A stretch of DNA of 64,000 bases from Desulfosporosinus nitroreducens (GCF_023897015.1 NZ_JAMHFY010000007.1:1-64000), one strand, 5' to 3'; numbered from the stretch's first letter, positions 32,507 to 41,820 are shown. Translations and numbers: made by a program. The notes: generated by a model not told the origin, from the letters alone.

Positions 32507-33211
32507 CTATGGTATAACATAGGAAAAACAATCACTTCTATACAGAATCTTTATGTATTCCAATACAGTGCCAGTCTTCTTATCTGTGCAACCCGATTCT
32601 ATGACCAAAAGTGGTATCAAGTAAGTGCAGTTTAACAGTTTCCTTTGGGACTCCGTGGGAAACGAAATACTTAAGATGCTGGGCTTTGAGTAATATTCAG
32701 TATATCCTTTGCTATTGTAATATTTAAACATAGATGTAATCTCCATACCCACAGTATCGATATCCGTAAATACTGATTTGGCAACATAGGAAATATGAAG
32801 GGCGATAGGCTGTTGATCAATATACCTCAATCTTCCCACTTTGAAAACCCTGTCGCTTTCATCAGTTTCTAAATAGTCATAAATTCGCTTATTGTATTTA
32901 ATCTCCCTGCAAAAGATCGTTTCCGAATGGAAATCGTACCCTTTCTCGATCATTTTCTGGCTGAAACTCACATCACCCGAAAGGACAAGCTCAATCTGTT
33001 TAGATCTGTCTTTGACATAGCTTCCTTTCCCCTGCTTTTTATAGATATATCCCAATTCTTCGAGTCTTTCATACGCCTTCCGGGCTGAAATTCTTGGTAC
33101 CTTGAATTGGTCTGCAATTTTATTTTCCGATGGCAGTTTATCATGGGCGATGTATTTGCCTGAGACAATCAAGTAAACTATCTTATCCACTATTTCCATT
33201 TCATTTGACAT
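32507..33211 (-). CDS. GntR/HutC family regulator (PhnF-like)
   Basis: About 234 residues. Residues 1-70 are a GntR winged helix (IVSGKYIAHDKLPSENKIAD, then ISARKAYERLEELGYIYKKQGKGSYV), and the rest is a UTRA ligand-binding domain (KVGRLRYIDQQPIALHISYV). PhnF-type UTRA regulators repress phosphonate or phosphate-uptake genes. Its position directly upstream of the C-P lyase operon supports that role. The ATG at 33211 fits the ribosome binding site AAAGTGGG better than the GTG at 33220. It is transcribed alone from a promoter at 33235-33263. Confidence 0.88.
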   Translation of the reverse strand: MSNEMEIVDKIVYLIVSGKYIAHDKLPSENKIADQFKVPRISARKAYERLEELGYIYKKQGKGSYVKDRSKQIELVLSGDVSFSQKMIEKGYDFHSETIFCREIKYNKRIYDYLETDESDRVFKVGRLRYIDQQPIALHISYVAKSVFTDIDTVGMEITSMFKYYNSKGYTEYYSKPSILSISFPTESQRKLLNCTYLIPLLVIESGCTDKKTGTVLEYIKILYRSDCFSYVIP

Positions 33212-33234
33212 GTCATACACCCACTTTCAAACCT

Positions 33235-33286
33235 ATTATACTAAATTACTTTCAATTTGTAAGTCAGGGTCTTTTAACAAATGTTA
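33235..33286 (-). promoter_or_regulatory. gntR promoter with adjacent dyad
   Basis: On the minus strand, -35 CTTACA (33263-33258), a 17-nt spacer, then -10 TATAAT (33240-33235), 24 nt before the start codon. TAACA-AA-TGTTA (33275-33286) lies just upstream and may be an autoregulatory site. Confidence 0.65.
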
Positions 33287-33383
33287 CACGGAAACAGGCT
33301 GGTAAGGCTCAACTTCCAAATTGATAGAAACTGAACCTAACTTTGATTGTCTCTGGAGACTGGCAGTGCTGGGCTGTTACTCA

Positions 33384-33422
33384 AGAAAAAAATTACTCAG
33401 CTTGAAACAAGCTGAGTAATTT
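33384..33422 (-). terminator. Terminator after ribB
   Basis: A 15-bp perfect stem (AAATTACTCAGCTTG at 33390-33404, complement at 33408-33422) with a 3-nt loop and an A-run before it on the plus strand, i.e. a U-run after the minus-strand hairpin. Confidence 0.92.
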
Positions 33423-33465
33423 TAGTTTCTATGATCTATCTTCTCAGATCTTTACCGCAGATTAT

Positions 33466-34125
33466 CTAATTTAACTTACAGCTCTGTTCTCTCGCTTTGC
33501 GATAATTTATTATATCATCGACCGTAACCACGGGCATTTCGTGTTTCTCGGCAAAGGCTATGATTTCAGGCAGACGCGCCATAGTGCCATCCGGATTTGT
33601 CAGTTCACACAATACACCATAAGGTTTTAGCCCGGCAAGCCACATTAAATCGACATTCGCTTCTGTATGCCCAGCACGTTCCAGTACACCTAAGGGCTTG
33701 GCTCTTAACGGAAACATATGTCCCGGGCGGCGGAGATCATCTGGACACGCTTGATCGGCAATCGCTGCTTTCACGGTCGTGACACGGTCAGCAGCTGACA
33801 CACCCGTCGTGACCCCGCTTGCAGCTTCAATGGATACCGTAAATGGAGTTTGAAAACTGCTCGTGTTATTTTCTACCATCATCGGTAAACCTAAGTTTAG
33901 GATCTTTTCCTCTGGCAGGCACAAACAGACAATGCCACTGCCTTCTCGAATTAACATGGCCATTTGATCATTAGTCAAGGACTCCGCCGCAAAGAAAATA
34001 TCTCCTTCGTTTTCCCTTTGTTCGTCATCAGTAACCAAGACGCCCTGGCCTCTCCGTAATGCGTCGAGCGCTTTCTCTACTCTTTCAACTGAATTTCCAA
34101 AACGTGTTAATAAAGTCTGATTCAA
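33466..34125 (-). CDS. ribB: 3,4-dihydroxy-2-butanone-4-phosphate synthase
   Basis: A 219-residue enzyme that turns ribulose 5-phosphate into the four-carbon precursor of riboflavin. Signatures are [15 protein letters not shown] (acidic Mg site), [41 protein letters not shown] and [12 protein letters not shown]. It is the stand-alone RibB form, not fused to GTP cyclohydrolase II as in Bacillus RibA. It is controlled by the FMN riboswitch directly upstream, and ends at its own terminator, so it is a monocistronic unit. AGGAGG lies 13 nt before the ATG, slightly far. Confidence 0.95.
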   Translation of the reverse strand: MNQTLLTRFGNSVERVEKALDALRRGQGVLVTDDEQRENEGDIFFAAESLTNDQMAMLIREGSGIVCLCLPEEKILNLGLPMMVENNTSSFQTPFTVSIEAASGVTTGVSAADRVTTVKAAIADQACPDDLRRPGHMFPLRAKPLGVLERAGHTEANVDLMWLAGLKPYGVLCELTNPDGTMARLPEIIAFAEKHEMPVVTVDDIINYRKAREQSCKLN

Positions 34126-34246
34126 GTTAATACGCCTCCTATGTTATAGTCGACTTACTCGAATCAGGGCATAGACAGACAGCAAGCAAAAACCAAAAAG
34201 CTCCACCTTAATTTACAGAGGTGAATTAGATTATGCAGACTACCTT

Positions 34247-34386
34247 ATCCTCTTTCATCCGGACTATACCGTCGGCACTGGCCTTGCACCAGTTCTGCTG
34301 ACCCCTTCTACAAAAGAAAGGCGCTCGCGGGCTCCCTAGTATAACTAGGATACCGCCGGTGGGGACTCTAACCCCGCCCTGAGAAT
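34247..34386 (-). ncRNA. FMN riboswitch (RFN element)
   Basis: Read on the minus strand, the conserved blocks occur in order: CTCAGGGCGGGG, then AGTCCCCACCGGCGGTA, GAGCCCGCGAGCG, AACTGGTGCAAGGCCAGTGCC, and GACGGTATAGTCCGGATGAAAGAGGA (blocks given in part). This is the RFN aptamer that binds FMN. About 120 nt separate it from ribB; a CACCT/AGGTG hairpin followed by GCTTTTT at about 34224-34198 could be the terminator half of the switch. Confidence 0.95.
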
Positions 34387-34570
34387 AAGTCACTTAACAT
34401 TTAGTATACTCTTACTCAATCGTTTGTCTAGCCATTTTTATCCAAATTTTAACAGGGTTACTTTATTTATTTTGTCTATAATTCCTTTTCTAACTATCAT
34501 TTCTCAAAGAGCTCTTGATCTGTACATATCAAAAGTATATACCTCTCTCAAGTTAGGTTATTAATTTTTA

Positions 34571-34579
34571 TGGTATAAT
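34571..34579 (+). promoter_or_regulatory. Extended -10 of the response regulator gene
   Basis: TGGTATAAT: a perfect -10 with the TG extension, 43 bp before the ATG at 34623. There is no good -35, which the extended form tolerates. Confidence 0.5.
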
Positions 34580-34622
34580 GATAAGATATGTTAATTATTT
34601 TATTCATAAAAGAGGTATTTTT

Positions 34623-35282
34623 ATGTTAAAGGTTCTAATAGCAGATGATCAAAAGCTCTTACGAGAAAGCTTTAAAACTATCATAGAAAACAATGGGGAT
34701 ATGAAGGTTGTTGCTTGTGCTGCGAATGGCAGAGAGGCTTATGAATTATGCGGCGAATTTAATCCTGATGTGGTGCTAATGGATATTTCGATGCCTTTGT
34801 GCAGTGGGACTGAGGCTACCAAGTTAATTAAGTCTAATTATCCACAAATCAAAGTTCTTATAGTTACAGCTTCTGATGATGAATCAGATGTTTCTGAGGC
34901 AATAAACAATGGAGCCAACGGCTATATTTTGAAAAATGTTGGTACAGAAGAATTAATGCTTGCGATAAAAAGTACATTCCATGGTTTGCAGATCATGCAT
35001 AAAGACGTTTTTAGGCCTGAATCATTTAATAGGTTCCCCAAAGAGAAAGTAAAAATTCAAACTAACAAAGTTACCATAAATGCTATCGATGTCATGATAA
35101 CAGATAGAGAAATGGAAGTTATTCGGATGATTGTAGAAGGTAAAGACAACAAGGAAATTAGTGCCTCCATGTTTATCGCTGGAGGCACCGTTAAAAACAC
35201 CATAACTACAATCATCTCAAAGCTTCAACTTAAAGACAGAACTCAACTCGCTGTATTTGCTATAAAAAACCATTTGATATAA
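34623..35282 (+). CDS. NarL/LuxR-type response regulator
   Basis: About 219 residues. Residues 1-120 are a receiver domain (KVLIADDQKLLRESF with the acidic pair, VVLMDISMP with the phospho-acceptor Asp, VTAS and YILKN). Residues 155-215 are a LuxR-type HTH (ITDREMEVIRMIVEGKDNKE, then GGTVKNTITTIISKLQLKDR). It converges on the Cache hybrid kinase gene, 29 bp away, and is its likely output partner, but could serve another kinase. The ATG at 34623 behind AGAGG is preferred to an upstream in-frame start at 34578, which lies within the promoter. Confidence 0.9.
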   Translation: MLKVLIADDQKLLRESFKTIIENNGDMKVVACAANGREAYELCGEFNPDVVLMDISMPLCSGTEATKLIKSNYPQIKVLIVTASDDESDVSEAINNGANGYILKNVGTEELMLAIKSTFHGLQIMHKDVFRPESFNRFPKEKVKIQTNKVTINAIDVMITDREMEVIRMIVEGKDNKEISASMFIAGGTVKNTITTIISKLQLKDRTQLAVFAIKNHLI

Positions 35283-35311
35283 ATTGTGTCCTTCTGCTCT
35301 TCAGCGGTTGT

Positions 35312-38035
35312 TTAAGCGAAATACTTTCCGATTTTCCCCTTGAGTATTTGCATAGTAACTGGTTTGCTAATATAGTCATCCATGCCGGCTATAATACATT
35401 TTTCTCGATCGCCCTCCATCGTATAGGCGGTCATGGCGATGACTATCGTATCTTTATTCAAAATACTCATTTTTTTGATTTGATCTGTCGCTTCATAACC
35501 GTCCATTACAGGCATTTGACAGTCCATTAATATAAGATCATATTTTTTGGTATTACAAATCTCAACTGCCCGTTTCCCATTAACTGCCAGATCTACTGAA
35601 TAACCGAGGTTTCTCAACATAGTCATTTCTAATCTCTGATTTGCCAACATGTCTTCAACGAGTAAAATAGAAATATTACTAATCGGAGGAATCTCTTGTC
35701 TTATGGAATGCCTTGTAATTAGATATGCCGTCGAATCTGTAGTTTCTAAAACGACGACCTGAGATATAACGTTAATCAACTCCATCTTTCGGACAGGTTT
35801 TGTAAGGTAGCCTGCAAAGCCAATCGTTTTGGCTAACTTGGCATCCCCTTTCTGAGTTGCTGAGGTAATAAGGATGAGTCTGATATCTCTTAACCTTTCA
35901 TCCTTTAACAACTCTTCTCCAAATTCATAACCACTCATCCCATACATCATATAATCTACAAGGACAACATGGGGTAAATCTTCTGCGGATAACCCTGTAA
36001 GGATTTTTAGGCCTTCTATGCCATTTTTTGCACTAATAACCCTGCATCCTGTCTCAACGAGATATTCACGAAAAATCATCCTATTACTTTTATTATCATC
36101 GACGATCATTACTTTTAAATTGTTTAAGCTAATAGACCTGGGTTTCTGCTCATCTTCGAGTTGCCTTTTTTCCAGTTCTATTGTAATGATGAAGGTGCTG
36201 CCTTTTCCTAAAACGCTGACAACATTAATATTACCGCCAATAAGCTCAATTATCCTTTTTGATATTGCCAGCCCAAGGCCAGTTCCTTCATACTTTCGTG
36301 TTGTAGACGCATCTGCTTGTGTGAAGACTTGGAATAATTTTTGCTTAGTTGTCTCGGACATACCAATGCCCGTATCCTGAATTTCGATCTGTAAAAGCAC
36401 CTTTTCTTGACTTTCTTTCAGCACTTTTATTTTAACCGCCACCTCACCCTTATGGGTGAACTTGACAGCGTTACCTATAATGTTATTTAATACTTGCCTC
36501 AATCTGCCAGGGTCCCCTTGGACTCCACTGGGCACTCCACTCGCAATGAATAAAACTAATTCAACATCTTTTTCATTCGCTTTTGGGGAAAATAAGGATA
36601 CTGATTCTTCGACAAGTCTGTGAAGATTAAACGGAATAGTCTCTATCAACAACTTGCCGGCTTCGATTTTAGAATAATCCAATATATCATTAATTAATAA
36701 AAGCAGCGCATCTGTAGATGCTTTAACTTCCGCCAGGTAACTAGCTTGTTCCCTTTCTAGCGGCATTGCTGAGAGCAACTCGATATACCCGATAATTCCA
36801 TTCATGGGTGTCCTTATCTCATGTGACATATTAGCAAGGAACTGACTCTTCGCTATATTTGCTGCCTCAGCGGCTTCCTTAGCCTGCATTAACTCCAGTT
36901 CTGTTTTTCTCTCTTGTTCCAGACTTATGATAAATTTATTAAACCATTTACATAGCTCCCCAATTTCATCATTAGATGTTGTCTCTATGCGCGTTTCAAA
37001 ATCCATAGTCCCTTTTTGTAATTCTTTAAAGGAGTTAGTGATTTTTTTAATAGGTACGACAAATATTTTAGAAATCACCAAAGCGAATAACAAGATAAAG
37101 AAAAACGAAACCAGTACGAAAAAAACATTATATCTTTGGATAGCTTCAACTTTATTTGAAATACTTTTTTCAGATATAAGGGCTATAATCATCCATTCGT
37201 TTTTAATAGACTTGTCATAAATTACTAGCTTTTTATCCCCTCCAACGTTGGTATTAAACCTGCCTGAATTATTATTTATGTGTTTAGTCAGCTCACCATC
37301 TTGTACCCTTCCAATCCATGACTTAACTGGATGATACACGATCCTGTTTTTCCTATCCAAAATCATATATTCCGTATCCTCATATGTACTAGTAAAATGA
37401 TTATAGAAAACATCAATATCATAGTTTATCAAAAGTAAGCCTATTGGCTTTTCTGTGAAAGTGTTGGGATCGATCTTCTTAAGGACTTTCCCGATAATAA
37501 TAACTTTCTTATTTTTTGATTTTAAGTTAATGTTATCTTCAATGCCTTGCCAGAGAATTGAATCTCCTGATTTTAAGGCTTCATCAAACAAATTTTCTTT
37601 TGCTTCAATATTTATTTCCTGAATGTTCAAGGTATCTCCGACGTGATAGTGTTCACCTCTCAGTGAGTATATATCAATCGATATTAGCCCTTTAAGATTA
37701 GTAAAACCACTCAATAAATACCCTATTTGAGCTTGTGTCGACAGTCTTTCAAAATCAGTGACTTCTTTTTCGTCCTTAGCCAATACATCTTTGATCTCTT
37801 CAATACTTGACAGATTAGCAATCAACCCTTCAACCTCTTCCATAATAACCTCTAGATTGCGTCTCTTCTCTTCCATCAAATTTATTGAGGATTTGTCGAT
37901 TTCATCCTTTAAGATGGATTTTGACTTACTATAAGACATTAAACCAAAAAAGCCTAAAGGAACGACACAGGCAAGCACTAGATAAATTAAAAGCTTTTGA
38001 GCTATATTGAATTTGATTGGAAGATTACTAAACAT
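35312..38035 (-). CDS. Cache-HAMP hybrid sensor histidine kinase with two receivers
   Basis: A 907-residue membrane kinase. It has TM1 (about 13-33), an extracellular Cache-like sensor (35-300), TM2 (about 300-325) and HAMP (325-380). A HisKA domain follows with H405 in [14 protein letters not shown], then HATPase ([28 protein letters not shown]) and two receivers: [21 protein letters not shown] and [22 protein letters not shown]. There is no HPt domain, so a phosphorelay would need an external HPt or direct transfer. The gene follows a sugar-binding lipoprotein after 34 bp, which suggests that the binding protein presents its ligand to the sensor. ATG follows AAAGGATTATCTT. Confidence 0.92.
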   Translation of the reverse strand: MFSNLPIKFNIAQKLLIYLVLACVVPLGFFGLMSYSKSKSILKDEIDKSSINLMEEKRRNLEVIMEEVEGLIANLSSIEEIKDVLAKDEKEVTDFERLSTQAQIGYLLSGFTNLKGLISIDIYSLRGEHYHVGDTLNIQEINIEAKENLFDEALKSGDSILWQGIEDNINLKSKNKKVIIIGKVLKKIDPNTFTEKPIGLLLINYDIDVFYNHFTSTYEDTEYMILDRKNRIVYHPVKSWIGRVQDGELTKHINNNSGRFNTNVGGDKKLVIYDKSIKNEWMIIALISEKSISNKVEAIQRYNVFFVLVSFFFILLFALVISKIFVVPIKKITNSFKELQKGTMDFETRIETTSNDEIGELCKWFNKFIISLEQERKTELELMQAKEAAEAANIAKSQFLANMSHEIRTPMNGIIGYIELLSAMPLEREQASYLAEVKASTDALLLLINDILDYSKIEAGKLLIETIPFNLHRLVEESVSLFSPKANEKDVELVLFIASGVPSGVQGDPGRLRQVLNNIIGNAVKFTHKGEVAVKIKVLKESQEKVLLQIEIQDTGIGMSETTKQKLFQVFTQADASTTRKYEGTGLGLAISKRIIELIGGNINVVSVLGKGSTFIITIELEKRQLEDEQKPRSISLNNLKVMIVDDNKSNRMIFREYLVETGCRVISAKNGIEGLKILTGLSAEDLPHVVLVDYMMYGMSGYEFGEELLKDERLRDIRLILITSATQKGDAKLAKTIGFAGYLTKPVRKMELINVISQVVVLETTDSTAYLITRHSIRQEIPPISNISILLVEDMLANQRLEMTMLRNLGYSVDLAVNGKRAVEICNTKKYDLILMDCQMPVMDGYEATDQIKKMSILNKDTIVIAMTAYTMEGDREKCIIAGMDDYISKPVTMQILKGKIGKYFA

Positions 38036-38069
38036 AAGATAATCCTTTCAAGTAAGGTTACTAAATGAT

Positions 38070-39053
38070 CTAATTAATAGTTGACTTCGTAACTAATTTA
38101 ACATCAATAATAGTTTCCTGCGGTTGTTTCTTTCCGTTTAACATTTCAAAAGCAAATTTGACACCGATATAACCTTGAATATCTGCCTGCTGATTTATCG
38201 TCACTTGCATTGTTCCTTTAGTAATAGCGGCTCGTGCCTCTGCTAAGTCGTCAAACCCAGCCACCATTACATGATTTAGGTTGAATTCATTTAAGTATTG
38301 TATAGTTCCTAAGGCCATCATATCATTGGCGCAAAAGACTGCTCCAATGTCAGGGTATTGGGTAAACATTGATGAAGTAATATCATACGCTTCATCAATC
38401 TTCCAATTTGCCGTTTCCATAGCAACGATTTGAATGTTCGGATTCTCTCCAAAGGCCTTTATAGCCCCTTTTTTACGTTGCTCAGCATTATTAGCATTGC
38501 GAATACCTTCTACTATTGCGACTTTCGTCGGTTTTGTGATTTGGTCACTTATATATTTTGCTGACTTATAAGCCCCTTGTTCGTTATTTACACTGATAAA
38601 GGGAATATCTATTCCAGTGCTCTTCAAAAATGTTGGGTCCAATCTGTTATCAATATTGACAATCGGAATATTCGCGTCATATGCTTTTTTCAGAACCGGG
38701 ATTAAATCCGTCGAGCTTCCCGGTGAAATGACTATTGCATCCACTTTTGAGTTGATAAGTTCTCCCACGACAGCAATCTGTTGCTCGATTGAAGTCTCTT
38801 TAGCCCCAGTTTTCACGATCAAATTAATACCTAACTCGTTTTCTGCTTGGCGAGCTCCTTTCTCCATCTCAATAAAGAACGGATTCGTCAGGGTTTTCAT
38901 AACTAAAGCGATATTCTTTTTATTCCCGTTGCTGGAATCAGCAGTCTGCTGAGAATGCGAACGACTTGGGTCTGCACTGTTAATAATCTCTTTACTGCAT
39001 CCTGTAAGAGATAGGGCTATTAGGACAAATACGCAAATTAGAACTCTTTTCAT
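38070..39053 (-). CDS. Periplasmic sugar-binding lipoprotein (RbsB/LacI fold)
   Basis: A 327-residue lipoprotein: signal MKRVLICVFVLIALSLTGC with the lipobox LTGC at 16-19, then a type I periplasmic-binding-protein domain. Typical pieces are KNIALVMKTLTNPFFIEMEKG, DAIVISPGSSTDLIPVLKKA, PIVNIDNRLD, NDMMALGTIQYL and VMVAGFDDLAEARAAI. No permease or ATPase is adjacent; instead a sensor kinase is, so it probably works as a sensing co-receptor. The ligand (ribose, galactose, autoinducer-2 or other) cannot be read from the sequence. Confidence 0.9.
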   Translation of the reverse strand: MKRVLICVFVLIALSLTGCSKEIINSADPSRSHSQQTADSSNGNKKNIALVMKTLTNPFFIEMEKGARQAENELGINLIVKTGAKETSIEQQIAVVGELINSKVDAIVISPGSSTDLIPVLKKAYDANIPIVNIDNRLDPTFLKSTGIDIPFISVNNEQGAYKSAKYISDQITKPTKVAIVEGIRNANNAEQRKKGAIKAFGENPNIQIVAMETANWKIDEAYDITSSMFTQYPDIGAVFCANDMMALGTIQYLNEFNLNHVMVAGFDDLAEARAAITKGTMQVTINQQADIQGYIGVKFAFEMLNGKKQPQETIIDVKLVTKSTIN

Positions 39054-39261
39054 CCAAACGCTCCTTTAGATTATGAGTAATCATTTCTTGAACTCATAAA
39101 TTGCTCAATATTGCCTGAATAAACAGCTTTACTGACATAATATCTAATTTACTTGGTATATATCAGTATCAAATGGCATTAATTCAAATGCCTATGGCAC
39201 ATATTTCATTAATTATCCATTTTTATAGTAATTTAATTATATTCTTAAAAAACTTCCAAAA

Positions 39262-39301
39262 ATAAAAAAGGAGGATTGGCATAATTATGGCCAACCCTCC
39301 T
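39262..39301 (-). terminator. Terminator after the rhodanese gene
   Basis: A 12-bp stem with one mismatch (AGGAGGATTGGC at 39269-39280, GCCAACCCTCCT at 39290-39301), followed on the minus strand by a U-rich run. It lies 30 bp after the stop codon. Confidence 0.85.
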
Positions 39302-39330
39302 TTCTTATTCAAATGATCTGATAAAATTCA

Positions 39331-39729
39331 TCATTTCTTGCCAGAAACTGTTTTAAACGGCCAGTGTATTATGCCGCCCAGATTAAAAACGTTAACATAA
39401 CCCTGCTTCAATAGTATCCTTACAGCAGCTCTGCTTCGACTCCCACTCCGACAATAGGCAAAGATCGTGGCTTGTTTGTCCGGCAATTTCAGACTAGCTT
39501 CCTGAGCTAGAACATTTAAAGGAATCAAAGTACTTTTGGGAATATGCTTCTCCAGAAATTCCTCCTGAGTTCGTACATCCAGAAGAATGATCCCCTTTTC
39601 CGTATCTAATCTCTTCTTTGCTTCTTTTGGTTCAATTTTCAGGTGAGCGATCTTCCCTGTGTTTTTGATATAAAACCAGATTATTAGTACTCCCACGAAT
39701 AAACTTGCGATAGTTATAGTTTGGTTCAT
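39331..39729 (-). CDS. Membrane-anchored rhodanese-like protein
   Basis: A 132-residue protein with one N-terminal hydrophobic helix (5-24) and a rhodanese domain. The active-site loop is AYCRSGSRSRAA with the catalytic Cys. Other motifs are ILLDVRTQEEFLEKHIPKS and NVFNLGGIIHWP. Anchored rhodaneses handle sulfane sulfur or act in redox stress; the substrate is unknown. It is monocistronic with its own terminator. ATG follows GGAAAGGG. Confidence 0.88.
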   Translation of the reverse strand: MNQTITIASLFVGVLIIWFYIKNTGKIAHLKIEPKEAKKRLDTEKGIILLDVRTQEEFLEKHIPKSTLIPLNVLAQEASLKLPDKQATIFAYCRSGSRSRAAVRILLKQGYVNVFNLGGIIHWPFKTVSGKK

Positions 39730-39888
39730 ACTTTTTCCCTTTCCAATAAGAAATACTGAAACCCCTCTATACCCTCCTAAGGTATAGAGGAATTGTAAGA
39801 TGCAATGTAATTTTTGTCAATTAAAAATATTTGGTATATAAAAACGTAACGACTGAAGTAGGTAGACATTTATCAATATGACCAAAAG

Positions 39889-39926
39889 AGGAGCGAACCC
39901 CTATCGTTACTTAGGAGTTCGCCCCT
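39889..39926 (-). terminator. Hairpin after the DUF2680 gene
   Basis: Stem GCGAAC (39893-39898) with GTTCGC (39917-39922), extended by GG/CC pairs. There is no strong U-run, so it is an uncertain terminator. It lies about 40 bp after the stop codon. Confidence 0.5.
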
Positions 39927-39964
39927 TACCGTTGTTATCCGACATCGGTTAATAGTGAATGAGT

Positions 39965-40282
39965 TTACTCTGCCTTTTGAGCATTAGAGTTTTTACGGCC
40001 GCAGCCTTTTTTCTGCCCAAAACCATGAAATTCGCCTTTGTCGATATCTTGTTCAATTCTTTGTTGACGTTCTTGCATGGCGTTCTTGATTTTATCGGCT
40101 TTTGTTTGATCTAAGATTCCAGCCTCTACTTCCTTATCAATAATCTGAACTTTGATGCTGTTCATTTGTTGAGTGAGAGCTTTAATCTCCTTCAATTTAT
40201 CTTGATCAACAGCCCCTAAGGCGGGCACGGCGCTTAGAACCAACAAAGCCAAAGCCAAAATGCTTGCAGCCAGTCTTCTCAT
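39965..40282 (-). CDS. Secreted DUF2680 (YckD-like) protein
   Basis: About 105 residues. A signal peptide (MRRLAASILALALLVLSAVPALG, cleavage after ALG) is followed by a helical charged domain, KEIKALTQQMNSIKVQIIDKEVEAGILDQTKADKIKNAMQ, the pattern of the DUF2680 family of secreted spore-former proteins, and a basic Cys/Gly tail. Function unknown. The ATG at 40282 is 8 nt behind GAGGAGG, so the in-frame upstream start at 40303 is rejected. Confidence 0.8.
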   Translation of the reverse strand: MRRLAASILALALLVLSAVPALGAVDQDKLKEIKALTQQMNSIKVQIIDKEVEAGILDQTKADKIKNAMQERQQRIEQDIDKGEFHGFGQKKGCGRKNSNAQKAE

Positions 40283-40372
40283 ATGCCAGACCTCCTCATT
40301 CATTTTATTGCCGGAAACATTCTTAGAATGTCCAATAATATGGTTTATTATTATTGATATTTGTTAAGAATT

Positions 40373-40463
40373 GAACTCGTTCAGCTAAGGCCGAACATCG
40401 AGACTTACGTCACCGAAGCAGAATAAGGAACACAGAAGTGGGTGTTCCTTATTCTGCTTCGGT
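40373..40463. repeat. Hairpin-rich intergenic repeat, copy A
   Basis: Begins GAACTCGTTCAGCTAAGGCC, continues with GAACATCGAGACTT, then ACCGAAGCAGAATAAGGAAC. It closely matches copy B (41726-41820) but lacks B's central hairpin. The last part forms a perfect 21-bp inverted repeat (40412-40432 with 40443-40463, 10-nt loop) that includes the last five sense codons and the stop of hxlR. Confidence 0.75.
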
Positions 40464-40814
40464 CAGTTTTAATACTAGCTCGTTTTGTTCATAATCATTA
40501 GCATAGTTCTGTCCCCATTTACACAAGGTATCTAAAATAGGCAGGAGACTCTGACCTGCTTGAGTCAGAGAATACTCAACTTTAGGCGGTATTTGTGTAT
40601 AAATCAATCTCTTGACCAAGCCACTGTCTTCCAGCTCCCGAAGTTGTTGAGTCAACATTTTGGGCGTGACATTAGGGATAGTTTTTCTCATTTCACTGTA
40701 TCTTAAGGTTTTATCACCTAAATGCCATAGTATAAGGGCTTTCCACTTTCCACCGATGAGGGCCAATGTCAATTCCATGGAACATTGATATTCATTATTT
40801 TTGAACTTGATCAC
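40449..40814 (-). CDS. HxlR family regulator
   Basis: A 121-residue winged-helix regulator: CSMELTLALIGGKWKALILWHL, LRYSEMRKTIPNVTPKMLTQQLRELEDSGLV, then PKVEYSLTQAGQSLLPIL. Cys11 lies where redox-sensing HxlR members (YodB, HypR) carry their reactive Cys, and a second Cys is present near residue 97, so a thiol switch is plausible. It is divergent from a flavodoxin-like reductase that it probably controls. GTG start, 9 nt behind AAGGAG. Its last codons lie in a repeat element. Confidence 0.9.
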   Translation of the reverse strand: MIKFKNNEYQCSMELTLALIGGKWKALILWHLGDKTLRYSEMRKTIPNVTPKMLTQQLRELEDSGLVKRLIYTQIPPKVEYSLTQAGQSLLPILDTLCKWGQNYANDYEQNELVLKLTEAE

Positions 40815-40929
40815 TATGTCTCACTCCTTAGTTATTACTGATAAAGGAATAATCAACCTTTAGCAGCGTTCCCTTCTGAAATTCAAGTGTCTTTAGGTGT
40901 AATACCCCTCGAACTAACATGGTATACAT

Positions 40930-40988
40930 TTGGGTACTATAGCACAAAAATGTACGTACTTGCTAACTATTATTATATCGTTTATTAT
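40930..40988 (+). promoter_or_regulatory. Promoter and candidate HxlR operator of the reductase gene
   Basis: A -35 TTGCTA (40960-40965), a 17-nt spacer and a -10 TATTAT (40983-40988), 46 bp before the start codon. Overlapping or just upstream of the -35 are GTACTATAGC and TGTACGTAC (about 40934-40959), GTAC-rich half-sites like those bound by HxlR proteins. Confidence 0.6.
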
Positions 40989-41034
40989 CATACCAGGCAA
41001 TGACCAAGGCTAAATAGCAGGGAGTGTTTGTTTT

Positions 41035-41610
41035 ATGAAAGTTGTAGCTTTTAATGGAAGTCCGCGGGTCAATGGTAATACTTCGCAAAGCATAAAAATA
41101 GTTTTAGCGGAATTGGAAAAAGAAGGAGTCGAGACTGAAATCGTCCAATTGGGAGGACGTAAAGTCTTTGGTTGCTTGGCCTGCGGCAAATGTAGCGAAA
41201 TGATGAACAACCGATGTGTACGCAAGGACGATGAAATGAATACTTTCATCCAGAAAATTGAAGAGGCAGATGGCATCATTATAGGTTCCCCCACGTACTT
41301 CAGTAATGTGAGTACGGAAGTTAAAGCCCTTATTGACCGTTGTGGTTATGTATCAAAGTCTAACGGAGGTGCCTTATTAAGGGGAAAAGTTGGAACTTCG
41401 GTCGTTTCAGTACGCAGAGCCGGATCCACCTTTACCTACTCTGCTATTAACTTCTTCTTTGGCATAGCCGAAATGGTCATTTGCAGTTCAAGTTATTGGA
41501 ATATGACCTTATCCCGTGATCCAGGCGATGTTCAAAATGACAATGAAGGCATCCAGACCTTCCAAACCCTTGGTAAAAACATGGCTAGACTTTTAAAGCA
41601 AGTTCGCTAA
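41035..41610 (+). CDS. Flavodoxin-family NAD(P)H-dependent reductase
   Basis: A 191-residue flavoprotein of the NADPH-dependent FMN reductase/iron-sulfur flavoprotein group. It has VVAFNGSPRVNGNTS (phosphate-binding loop for FMN), GCLACGKCSEMMNNRC with closely spaced cysteines like those holding the cluster in iron-sulfur flavoproteins, and DGIIIGSPTYFSNVS for the flavin ring. It may reduce quinones or other electrophiles under control of the divergent HxlR regulator. RBS AGGGAG. Confidence 0.88.
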   Translation: MKVVAFNGSPRVNGNTSQSIKIVLAELEKEGVETEIVQLGGRKVFGCLACGKCSEMMNNRCVRKDDEMNTFIQKIEEADGIIIGSPTYFSNVSTEVKALIDRCGYVSKSNGGALLRGKVGTSVVSVRRAGSTFTYSAINFFFGIAEMVICSSSYWNMTLSRDPGDVQNDNEGIQTFQTLGKNMARLLKQVR

Positions 41611-41725
41611 AGTTAAGCAACGTACCTAATCAGCTAAAATCTCAAGTACGACTACCTATGAGGATTTTATTGTTATCCAACTTAATGTTCAGAATTCCAA
41701 GTTCGTTTTTCAGCTATGGTGAAGT

Positions 41726-41820
41726 GAACTCGTTCAGCTAAAGCTGAACATCGAGACTTCGGTGGGGGATTATACCCCCACCGAAGTAGAATAAGGAACG
41801 CCCACTTGGAGAAGTGGGTG
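41726..41820. repeat. Hairpin-rich intergenic repeat, copy B
   Basis: A 95-nt element made of three hairpins: GTTCAGCT-AA-AGCTGAAC, then ACTTCGGTGGGGG paired with CCCCCACCGAAGT (41756-41787), then CCCACTT-GGAG-AAGTGGG. It starts GAACTCGTTC like copy A and shares with it AGAATAAGGAAC and GAAGTGGGTG. No ORF inside. Confidence 0.8.

Noticed and set aside
40373-41820. Insertion sequence with transposase around the hairpin repeats
   Set aside because: No transposase-like frame exists between or next to the two repeats; the DNA between them holds intact hxlR and reductase genes.
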